Source: Flavobacterium beibuense
GTDB taxonomy: Bacteria > Bacteroidota > Bacteroidia > Flavobacteriales > Flavobacteriaceae
DNA: 64,000 bases
NCBI RefSeq assembly: GCF_004151245.1
Contig: NZ_JUIW01000005.1
Span: 62,001-126,000 of the forward strand
Direction: 5' to 3'
Below the pieces are notes generated by a model. That model saw only the letters and a program-made list of their open reading frames with translations, ran no database searches and had not been told where the DNA came from. Made by a program: the position numbers and the translations under genes. Shown here one piece after another: positions 57,476-64,000 of the stretch (within the stretch, counting starts at the first letter, position 1; each line of letters begins with the position of its first letter).

Positions 57476-58582
57476 TTACAAAGTGACAGCTTTATTTTTG
57501 TTTCTATATGCTTGTTTACCAAGCTTTTTAAGCATCGAGTAGTGTGATTTTAAAGCGTCAAAAAAGGTGGGGTTTTCTATGTAAGGCAAATTAAATTCAT
57601 GAGCTGTTTCCTTTACAATAGCTCCTATTTTTTTATAGTGAACATGGCAAACCCTTGGGAATAAATGATGCTCTATCTGTTGGTTCAATCCGCCTAAAAA
57701 GAATGCGGCAATACTGTTACCTGATGCAAAGTTAGCGGTTGTCCTTAGCTGATGCTCTGCCCAGTTATCTTCAATATTTCCTTCTTTATTAGGTTTTGGG
57801 AAATCGGTTCCTTCCACCACATGGGCTAACTGAAAAACAAGCCCCATTGTTAGGCCTTTTGTAATGTGAAGTGCCATAAATCCAATAAGAAACTGCCACC
57901 AGGTCAGGTTGAGTAGTAACAAGGGGAGTATGATGAACAGGAAATAGTATAATCCCTTAAAAAAGAAAAGATTAAAATATTCTATTTTGGGATGTTTAAT
58001 TCGGATTTCACCAATTTTTGACTGGAAGAATTTTTTATAGTCTTTTCTAAACACCCAAGACAGGGATGCCAGGCTGTATAACGGAAAGGCATATATATGC
58101 TGAAAACGCTGTATTTTATTTACGGGTTCTTCCTGCGAGATGCGTATCAGTCCAGGTGCAACTATAAGATCTTCGTCATGGCCCGGTATGTTTGTAAAAG
58201 TGTGATGTACTACATTATGCATAATGCTCCACATATATGGGTTTGCACCTACCAGATTAAACAAAAAACTAAAACCCTTATTTACATTTTTGTTTGATGA
58301 GAGCGAGTCGTGTATGGCGTCGTGGCAAATATTAAACCCTATAAATGCACTGAACATACCAAGAAGCACAGTTAATGAAAGTAATACCCAGTTATTGAAT
58401 AAACCTGTTATTATAAAAGTGTAAAGAAGCAAAAATATTCCCAGGAAAAAAGTGATCTTAAGCCACATGTTTCCGTTAGCGTTTGGGGAGATATCCGATT
58501 CTTTAAAGTAATTGTCTACTCTTAATCTGACTGTGGGGAAAAAAGCAGATTTTGCTGCGGTTTTAAATTTTAATCTTGACAT
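57476..58582 (-). CDS. Front-end acyl-lipid / acyl-CoA fatty acid desaturase
   Basis: This 368-residue integral membrane enzyme introduces a double bond in fatty acyl chains. The three His boxes are HDAIH (87-91), HNVVHH (122-127) and QQIEHHLFP (about 306-314). The Q in the third box is characteristic of front-end (delta-5/6 type) desaturases. Four membrane helices are visible. No cytochrome b5 domain is fused, so an external electron donor such as ferredoxin is needed; the 2Fe-2S ferredoxin/reductase pair at 14.1-15.5 kb is one candidate. Confidence 0.87.
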   Translation of the reverse strand: MSRLKFKTAAKSAFFPTVRLRVDNYFKESDISPNANGNMWLKITFFLGIFLLLYTFIITGLFNNWVLLSLTVLLGMFSAFIGFNICHDAIHDSLSSNKNVNKGFSFLFNLVGANPYMWSIMHNVVHHTFTNIPGHDEDLIVAPGLIRISQEEPVNKIQRFQHIYAFPLYSLASLSWVFRKDYKKFFQSKIGEIRIKHPKIEYFNLFFFKGLYYFLFIILPLLLLNLTWWQFLIGFMALHITKGLTMGLVFQLAHVVEGTDFPKPNKEGNIEDNWAEHQLRTTANFASGNSIAAFFLGGLNQQIEHHLFPRVCHVHYKKIGAIVKETAHEFNLPYIENPTFFDALKSHYSMLKKLGKQAYRNKNKAVTL

Positions 58583-58849
58583 AATATGAATAGCTGCAAC
58601 TTTTATTCACTATTCAAATCGTAAAAATTATATAAGTGCGAAGGAAGACTATATTATCAGAATACTGTAATTTTTTCGGAAGTCCTTTTTTGTTGAAGTT
58701 CTATGTGTCTAATATAACGAAAATAAAGGGTATTTATTGCAGGATAGTCCGATTTAACATGTGATTTAACTTTATAAGGAAAACGTTTTACTTTCCTTCC
58801 TGAAAATTTCCTTATTTTTGGCTGATATGCCAAAACTATTACCACAATA

Positions 58850-59326
58850 ATGAGAAAAGCAGCTGTTGTATTATCACTTTTACTATTCGGTTCCTGCCAA
58901 TATTTTGATAAGCGGGTTCCCGATGAGGAAGAATTGCTGCAACAACGCCGTGCTCAGATAGACATGCAGACTGTTAGTTCGTACCCTTCCATAGGGGAAT
59001 GTGACAGTGTTATTGATAGTGAGCAGCGTAAAGAATGCTTTTTTTCGTCTATGGCCAGGCTGGTTCAGGAGCGGTTAGACAGGGATACACTTTCATTATT
59101 ATATCCTGAGATAGACACCATAGAAATAAAGGTTACCATTTATCCTGATGCTTCCCTTACTTTCGAACCACAGTTTCCTAATGATAGTGTTGCCTACAAC
59201 AAATCTAAAATTGACAGCCTTTTAAGAAGCAGGCTTGCCGATTTCCCTACAGTTGAACCGGCGCAAAAAGAAGGTATACCGGTTAAAAGCCAGTTTATAC
59301 TTCCGGTTATTATTAATGTGGAATAG
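58850..59326 (+). CDS. Lipoprotein with TonB-like C-terminal pattern
   Basis: This 158-residue lipoprotein has lipobox LLFGSCQYF (Cys16). The C-terminal part (from VTIYPDASLTFEPQFPN to VKSQFILPVIINVE) resembles the beta-strand end of TonB-family C-terminal domains, often annotated energy-transducer-like in flavobacteria. The cysteines in GECDSVI and KECFFSS could form a disulfide. Function is unknown. A gene-free stretch of about 270 bases precedes it, in which I see no further gene. Confidence 0.7.
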   Translation: MRKAAVVLSLLLFGSCQYFDKRVPDEEELLQQRRAQIDMQTVSSYPSIGECDSVIDSEQRKECFFSSMARLVQERLDRDTLSLLYPEIDTIEIKVTIYPDASLTFEPQFPNDSVAYNKSKIDSLLRSRLADFPTVEPAQKEGIPVKSQFILPVIINVE

Positions 59327-59328
59327 CC

Positions 59329-60261
59329 TTATCGCTTAAAGCGGAAAACAAAATAACTTCCTACACATACCGGAATAACAATATTAAGCAGCCATTGCAG
59401 GGTTGCGGCAAATACCACTACCCATTCGTTTACTCCCATTAGCCCGAAAAACAATACGGCAACGCTACCACGCACGGCAAAATCAAATAACTGGAAGGTG
59501 GGTAACGACGACCCTAAAAAATATACGGCCGTAATGGCAGCAATCATATCAGGGTAGGGCAGGTGTACACCAAACAGTAAAAACAAAAAGTAGTGCTGGT
59601 GGATAAGGCAAAAATACCTCCCGAAAGCCAATAGTGTGTTTTTTCGGTGTATAGGTTTAGGCAGGGCGTTTACCTTGTCGATTATCTTTTGTAAAGAATA
59701 TCCTTTAACGGTAAAGTTACGGGCTGTAAAAAGAAGTACAATAACTATAGAGACTATTGCTAATAAAATTAGCAGATAACTTCCGCGTATTACAGGATAA
59801 TAAGCATTGAATGTTGCAAGTCCTATTAGTCCTGCCATAACGGCAATTATAAGCTGAATCCCATTACAAACAAGGTTAAGAAAGATTATATTTTTAGTTT
59901 GGACTTTCTCAAAATAAAGTGCCTTGGCGGCATATTCGCCTATACCGTTTGGGGTAAATAAGGAGGCTGTCATAGCCGAAAGCACCTGAGCAGTTGATTG
60001 CGCTAACGGTATTGCCTTAAAAGAGGAAACCAGGTTTTTCCATTTTATTATTTCCAGAAAGCGGTTTAAAAAGGTAAGTGCTATAATTATAGAAGCATAA
60101 AGATATGCCCTGTTATTATTAAATATCTCCCTGAAACGTAGCCAGTCGGGGCTTTCATCTCCCGCAAGCCTGCTGTATATAAAATAAAAAGCACCCCCAA
60201 CTATTAAAAGTTTAACGAGTACTGTAAGGAATTGTTTAGCTTTGCGAGAGAGAGTTAACAT
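59329..60261 (-). CDS. Lysylphosphatidylglycerol-synthase-like flippase (LPG_synthase_TM)
   Basis: This 310-residue inner-membrane protein has seven or eight helices, with the family-type core FLNRFLEIIKWKNLVSSFKA and FTPNGIGEYAAKALYFEKVQ. This domain is the flippase part of MprF/AglD-like proteins; without a synthase domain it may flip or handle glycolipids or isoprenoid-linked sugars. It ends two bases from the convergent lipoprotein gene, and it is divergent from ruvC. Substrate is unknown. Confidence 0.85.
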   Translation of the reverse strand: MLTLSRKAKQFLTVLVKLLIVGGAFYFIYSRLAGDESPDWLRFREIFNNNRAYLYASIIIALTFLNRFLEIIKWKNLVSSFKAIPLAQSTAQVLSAMTASLFTPNGIGEYAAKALYFEKVQTKNIIFLNLVCNGIQLIIAVMAGLIGLATFNAYYPVIRGSYLLILLAIVSIVIVLLFTARNFTVKGYSLQKIIDKVNALPKPIHRKNTLLAFGRYFCLIHQHYFLFLLFGVHLPYPDMIAAITAVYFLGSSLPTFQLFDFAVRGSVAVLFFGLMGVNEWVVVFAATLQWLLNIVIPVCVGSYFVFRFKR

Positions 60262-60284
60262 GGCTGCAAATTAAACAAATTAAA

Positions 60285-60836
60285 TTGGCAAACGAGCGCA
60301 TTATATTAGGGATAGATCCGGGAACTACAATTATGGGGTTTGGGCTTATTAAGGTTATTAATAAGAAAATGGAGTTTTTACAGCTTAACGAACTTCAGTT
60401 AAGTAAGTATGACGACCACTATGTAAAGCTGCGTGTTATTTTTGAAAGGACAATAGAACTTATAGATACTCACCTCCCAGACGAAATAGCTATTGAGGCA
60501 CCGTTTTTTGGTAAAAACGTGCAGTCTATGCTAAAACTGGGCAGGGCACAGGGAGTGGCTATGGCTGCCGGACTATCAAGGCAAATACCCATAACCGAAT
60601 ATGAGCCTAAGAAAATAAAAATGGCTATTACCGGTAATGGTAATGCCAGTAAAGAACAGGTGGCAAAAATGCTACAGCAGCTTTTAGGCTTAAAGGAAAT
60701 TCCTAAGAATCTTGACAGTACCGACGGACTTGCCGCGGCTGTGTGTCATTTCTTTAACTCGGGTAAAACTGCGGTAGGCAAGAGCTACACAGGGTGGGAT
60801 GCTTTTGTAAAGCAAAACCAAAACAGGGTTAAATAA
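60285..60836 (+). CDS. ruvC: Holliday junction resolvase RuvC
   Basis: This 183-residue endonuclease cuts Holliday junctions with RuvAB. Catalytic acidic residues are in LGIDPGTT (D11), IEAPFFGKNVQS (Glu) and DSTDGLAAAVCHFF (two Asp). The start is TTG at 60285; the conserved ANERIILGIDPGT begins just after it, and no ATG precedes it. It is followed by hemW 16 bases later, a common neighbour in Flavobacteriaceae. Confidence 0.95.
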   Translation: MANERIILGIDPGTTIMGFGLIKVINKKMEFLQLNELQLSKYDDHYVKLRVIFERTIELIDTHLPDEIAIEAPFFGKNVQSMLKLGRAQGVAMAAGLSRQIPITEYEPKKIKMAITGNGNASKEQVAKMLQQLLGLKEIPKNLDSTDGLAAAVCHFFNSGKTAVGKSYTGWDAFVKQNQNRVK

Positions 60837-60852
60837 TTTGTAACTTTAGTTC

Positions 60853-61992
60853 ATGGCAGGTATTTACATTCACATTCCGTTTTGCAGGCAGGCATGCCAT
60901 TACTGTGATTTCCATTTTTCCACTTCCATGAAAAAAAAGGATGAAATGGTAAATGCCCTTGCTAAGGAAATTAGCCAAAGAAAAAATGAGTTTTCTAATG
61001 AAACGGTAGAGACCATTTATTTTGGTGGTGGTACGCCTTCAGTGCTAAGCAATGAGGAGATTAACTTTCTTATTGATGCTGTTTATAAAAACTATAGTGT
61101 ATCTGCCAATCCTGAAATAACCTTGGAGGCGAATCCTGATGATTTATCCATAGACAGAATTAATAAACTATCTAAAAGTCCTATTAACCGATTAAGCATA
61201 GGGATACAATCATTTTTTGAGGATGACCTTAAGATGATGAACCGCGCGCATAATGCACAGCAGTCTGTTGAATGTCTAACCGAAGCGGTAAAACATTTTG
61301 ATAATATTTCCATAGATCTTATTTACGGAGTGCCGGGAATGACAAACGAGCGTTGGCTGCATAATATAGAAAAGGCATTGTCGTTTGGGGTGCCGCATAT
61401 TTCAAGCTATGCCCTTACGGTTGAGCCCAAAACAGCCCTGCACAGCTTTGTGCAAAAAGGTATTATTGCACAGCCCAGTGACGAAGCGGCACAGGAACAT
61501 TTTATGTTACTTGTGGACAAGCTCGAGGAAAATGGTTTTGTACATTACGAACTTTCTAATTTTGGTAAGGAAGGCTATTTTTCCAGAAACAATACAGCGT
61601 ATTGGCTTGGTAAAAAATATTTGGGTATAGGTCCGTCTGCGCATAGTTATGACGGTATTTCCCGTAGCTGGAATATTGCCAATAATGCACTTTACCTAAA
61701 AGCAATTGAAGAGAGTGAATTACCTTCTGAAAAAGAAAAACTAACGATTTCCGACAGGTATAATGAATATGTAATGACCGGGCTTCGTACCATTTGGGGT
61801 GTTTCTGCCGAAAGGGTAGAAAAGGAATTCGGCATACTTTATAAAAACTATATATTGCAGGAAGCTGCTAATTTTATTAGCAAAGGATTACTATCATTTG
61901 AAGGCGGTATTTTGAAAACCACAAAAAAAGGAAAGTTCCTTGCCGATGGACTGGCGAGTGACCTGTTTTTTATAAATTTGGAAGAAGCTTAA
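60853..61992 (+). CDS. hemW: Radical SAM haem chaperone HemW
   Basis: This 379-residue radical SAM protein is related to coproporphyrinogen III dehydrogenase HemN. The 4Fe-4S motif is FCRQACHYC with C11, C15 and C18, with FGGGTPSVLS, LEANPDDLS and RLSIGIQSF as in the HemN-like family. Without the HemN N-terminal residues, it is the HemW type, which binds haem and delivers it. It follows ruvC after 16 bases and precedes a cyclase-family gene after 16 bases. Confidence 0.93.
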   Translation: MAGIYIHIPFCRQACHYCDFHFSTSMKKKDEMVNALAKEISQRKNEFSNETVETIYFGGGTPSVLSNEEINFLIDAVYKNYSVSANPEITLEANPDDLSIDRINKLSKSPINRLSIGIQSFFEDDLKMMNRAHNAQQSVECLTEAVKHFDNISIDLIYGVPGMTNERWLHNIEKALSFGVPHISSYALTVEPKTALHSFVQKGIIAQPSDEAAQEHFMLLVDKLEENGFVHYELSNFGKEGYFSRNNTAYWLGKKYLGIGPSAHSYDGISRSWNIANNALYLKAIEESELPSEKEKLTISDRYNEYVMTGLRTIWGVSAERVEKEFGILYKNYILQEAANFISKGLLSFEGGILKTTKKGKFLADGLASDLFFINLEEA

Positions 61993-62008
61993 AAACATAC
62001 AACTATAA

Positions 62009-62770
62009 ATGAAAGCTACTATAAAGCATAACAATACTACATTTGAAATTGACTTTTCAAAACCCATAGATATTTCTATTCCGTTAACCAATACCGATAG
62101 TAACCCCATAGCATGGTATATAGATAAACCTGTAATAGAACCTGTAAAAATGGGTGACTGGGTAGGTAAGGTAAGCGAAGGGGCTTCTACAAATTTTAAT
62201 AATATATTCTTTAACCCACACGGGCATGGTACTCATACCGAATGCCTAGGGCATATCACTAAAGATTTCTATAGCATAAACCAGGCACTGAAACAGTTTT
62301 TCTTTTTGGCAGAAGTCGTTTCAATTCAGCCTGAAGTACAGGTGGAAGACCTTGTTATCACTAAACTACAGATTGAAGATGCTTTAGAAGGCAAATCGCC
62401 AGAAGCTATTGTTCTACGCTCTCTGCCGAATGATGTGGTAAAGAAGTCAAAGAACTATAGTAATACAAATCCGCCCTATTTAGAGGAAGCGGCAGCAACT
62501 TACATTCGCGAATGCGGTATTAAGCATTTGCTTATTGACCTGCCAAGTGTGGACAAGGAAAAGGATGAAGGGAAGCTGTTAGCCCACAAAGCGTTTTGGA
62601 ATGTAAAGGATGTAAACAATCTTAATGCCGATGCAAGGCATGATGCTACCATTACCGAAATGATTTATGTAAATGATGAGGTTACAGATGGTAGTTATTT
62701 GCTGAATTTACAGATAGCCTCTTTTGAAAATGATGCCAGCCCAAGTAAACCTGTATTATACAAACTATGA
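62009..62770 (+). CDS. Cyclase-family hydrolase (kynurenine formamidase-like)
   Basis: This 253-residue protein is of the cyclase / arylformamidase family (metal-dependent amide or lactone hydrolase). The metal motif is HGHGTHTECLGH (H73, H76, E78 and H82), the HxGTHxD/E..H pattern. The C-terminal part, DLPSVDKEKDEGK then ATITEMIYVND, is also family-like. It overlaps the next gene start by four bases (ATGA). Substrate is not determined; kynurenine formamidase activity is only one option. Confidence 0.88.
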   Translation: MKATIKHNNTTFEIDFSKPIDISIPLTNTDSNPIAWYIDKPVIEPVKMGDWVGKVSEGASTNFNNIFFNPHGHGTHTECLGHITKDFYSINQALKQFFFLAEVVSIQPEVQVEDLVITKLQIEDALEGKSPEAIVLRSLPNDVVKKSKNYSNTNPPYLEEAAATYIRECGIKHLLIDLPSVDKEKDEGKLLAHKAFWNVKDVNNLNADARHDATITEMIYVNDEVTDGSYLLNLQIASFENDASPSKPVLYKL

Positions 62771-63123
62771 TGAAAACACTTATAAAACTCGAAGAAGCCG
62801 CTTTGTTCCTGTTGGGAATCTATTTCTTTAGCCTGCTGGATTATGCATGGTGGTGGTTTTTGGTTTTAATATTGGTACCCGATTTTTCTATGCTTGGTTA
62901 CCTGTTTGGTAATAAAGCAGGGGCATGGGCCTATAATTTTTTTCATCACAGGGGAATGGCGATACTTATTTACCTTGCCGGGCTGTATTTCGATAATCAG
63001 TTGGTGCAGTTAACAGGGGTAATATGGTTTGCACATTCCAGTATGGACAGGCTGTTTGGCTACGGACTTAAATATGAAAAAGGATTTAAGTTTACCCACT
63101 TAGGCGAGGTGGGGAAAAACTAA
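62767..63123 (+). CDS. DUF4260 membrane protein
   Basis: This 118-residue inner-membrane protein has about three to four helices and belongs to the DUF4260 family, with LIKLEEAALFLLGIYFFSLL, PDFSMLGYLFGNKAGAWAYN and WFAHSSMDRLFGYGLKYEKG. Function is unknown. The start overlaps the stop of the preceding gene (ATGA), implying translational coupling. Confidence 0.85.
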   Translation: MMKTLIKLEEAALFLLGIYFFSLLDYAWWWFLVLILVPDFSMLGYLFGNKAGAWAYNFFHHRGMAILIYLAGLYFDNQLVQLTGVIWFAHSSMDRLFGYGLKYEKGFKFTHLGEVGKN

Positions 63124-63153
63124 GAATCTCATTAACCCAGTAACTATAAAAAT

Positions 63154-63522
63154 ATGAATATCCAGTCTTACTACGATTATTGCTTAGCTAAGAAAGGCGT
63201 AACCGAACATTTTCCGTTTGATGAGGATACACTGGTGTTTAAGGTAGGGGGTAAGATGTTTGCGCTTTCGTCATTAGCGGGTTGGGAAGCCAACACTCCT
63301 TCTATAAACCTTAAGTGCGATCCCGGCAGAAGCCAGGAATTGCGTGCCGAATATGAAGGTCTAAAACCCGGATACCATATGAGTAAAGTGCATTGGAATA
63401 CGGTTAAGGTAAACATTGATGTACCTCAAAAATTACTTTTGGAACTGATAGACCATTCCTATGATCTGGTTTTTAAAAGTCTTACAAAAAAACTTCAGGC
63501 GGAAATAGCTGCTCAAAAGTAA
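63154..63522 (+). CDS. MmcQ/YjbR family protein
   Basis: This 122-residue small cytoplasmic protein has the YjbR/CyaY-like fold: YDYCLAKKGVTEHFPFDED, then VFKVGGKMFAL, and SLAGWEANTPSINLKCDPGR, then HMSKVHWNTVKVN. Homologues bind DNA or act as unknown accessory proteins; no catalytic motif is evident. It follows the DUF4260 gene after 30 bases and probably belongs to the same transcript. Confidence 0.9.
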   Translation: MNIQSYYDYCLAKKGVTEHFPFDEDTLVFKVGGKMFALSSLAGWEANTPSINLKCDPGRSQELRAEYEGLKPGYHMSKVHWNTVKVNIDVPQKLLLELIDHSYDLVFKSLTKKLQAEIAAQK

Positions 63523-63563
63523 TAAGTAAGCAATTAAAGAGTTATACTTGCTTAACCTTATTA
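63520..63563 (+). other. Inverted repeat just before the FabZ-like start
   Basis: TAATAAG-T-AAGCAA and TTGCTT-AAC-CTTATTA form an imperfect stem that ends five bases before the start codon. It could be a weak terminator or a leader structure. Confidence 0.4.
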
Positions 63564-63567
63564 CCTT

Positions 63568-64000
63568 ATGAAAAGCACGACCAATATAGAACAGCTTATT
63601 CCGCACCGATATCCTTTTTTGTTTGTTGATGAAATAACCTCGGCAACTCAGGAAGAAATTATTGGTATTACAACATTTAATCATAATAATGTGCTTTTAA
63701 AAGGCAGTAACCCTGAAACAGGAATTGTACCCGGAACTATAATTTTAGAATCTATGGCGCAGTGCGGTGGGGCTGGAGTGCGATTGCTGGGAATAACAAA
63801 CGGGATATTTGCTTTAGCCCATATAGAGTCGGTTCAGTTTTTTGATGAGGTAAAATATGGTGAGAAAGTGCGTTATGAGATAAGTAACCTGCGGATGAGT
63901 GAAAAGATAATAAAACAATCGGGCAAAGCCTATTTTGAAGACATCTTGCTTATGGAAGCCTCATGGATGTCTATCAGGATTGATAGAGGACATAGTAAAT
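63568..64000 (+). CDS. FabZ-like hotdog protein, truncated by the window end
   Basis: At least 144 codons are visible. It resembles 3-hydroxyacyl-ACP dehydratase FabZ: LIPHRYPFLFVDEI at residues 10-23 and PGTIILESMAQCGG with the conserved Glu. Where FabZ has GHFPxxPVMPG this protein reads KGSNPETGIVPG, so the catalytic histidine is missing. It may be a non-catalytic or divergent enzyme, for instance of an aryl-polyene/flexirubin or modified fatty-acid pathway beyond the window. The gene continues past base 64000. Confidence 0.8.
   Translation, partial: MKSTTNIEQLIPHRYPFLFVDEITSATQEEIIGITTFNHNNVLLKGSNPETGIVPGTIILESMAQCGGAGVRLLGITNGIFALAHIESVQFFDEVKYGEKVRYEISNLRMSEKIIKQSGKAYFEDILLMEASWMSIRIDRGHSK

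Noticed and set aside
57394-57522. Extended start of the small hypothetical gene inside the desaturase gene
   Set aside because: It overlaps the desaturase C-terminus by 47 bases and has no clear start; ATG at 57393 is safer.
58657-58845. Minus-strand opening of 62 codons between the desaturase and lipoprotein genes
   Set aside because: Composition is unlike real proteins, it has no ribosome-binding context, and the region has promoter-like AT sequence; I see no support.

Overview
The window looks like a chromosomal segment of a member of the Flavobacteriaceae (Bacteroidota), most like Flavobacterium. The signs are: type IX secretion (T9SS) C-terminal sorting domains; lipoproteins with Bacteroidota-style leaders; a TonB-dependent receptor with a carboxypeptidase-D-like N-terminal domain; promoters of the TTTG / TAnnTTTG kind; few Shine-Dalgarno sequences; an AT-rich genome; and a DnaE with a fused N-terminal proofreading domain.

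Region by region. 1-10.8 kb: the end of tyrS, a lipoprotein sulfatase, a LuxE-like acyl-protein synthetase, a very small T9SS-tagged protein, a beta-helix lipoprotein next to a TonB-dependent receptor, a PhoB/PhoR-like two-component system, and a glycosyltransferase. 10.8-15.5 kb: trmB, a LysE-family exporter, an alkyltransferase-like DNA-repair protein, then an iron-sulfur/electron-transfer group (Mrp, NifU-like, ferredoxin reductase, 2Fe-2S ferredoxin). 15.6-21.7 kb: a compact seven-gene operon combining an AdoMet-decarboxylase-like protein, a DUF4178 membrane protein, a tiny membrane protein, DUF350, a membrane-bound aminopropyltransferase, a Tat-type FAD amine-oxidase-like protein and a polytopic His-containing membrane protein. 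This is the best chromosomal candidate for a poorly described pathway. 21.8-40.4 kb: a T9SS M43 metalloprotease, DUF3050, glutaryl-CoA dehydrogenase, trmN6-rimM-rpsP, an RRM protein, dnaE, trxA, an HxlR/old-yellow-enzyme divergent pair, an ECF sigma module and a DUF58 protein.

40.5-56.2 kb is an integrative element inserted at the 3' end of a tRNA-Asp(GTC) gene. It is bounded by about 160-bp near-identical direct repeats, of which the first 93 bp are identical. It carries a Bacteroidota-type tyrosine integrase, an HNH endonuclease, a large helicase-like ATPase, a Sak4/RecA-like ATPase followed by a DUF3871 protein, a 1239-residue nuclease-NACHT protein (probable antiphage STAND NTPase), a Cys-rich lipoprotein with a small membrane protein, a JAB/RadC protein and an XRE regulator facing a lipoprotein gene across a perfect 20-bp operator-like palindrome. 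No relaxase, conjugation, capsid or terminase gene is visible, so it resembles a mobilizable or satellite-like island that carries defence cargo.

56.2-64 kb returns to ordinary chromosome: DUF4180, a front-end desaturase, a lipid-flippase-like membrane protein, ruvC, hemW, a cyclase-family hydrolase, DUF4260, MmcQ/YjbR and the start of a FabZ-like gene that lacks the usual catalytic histidine motif. Most gene groups end in strong hairpin-plus-T terminators, which makes the operon boundaries readable.
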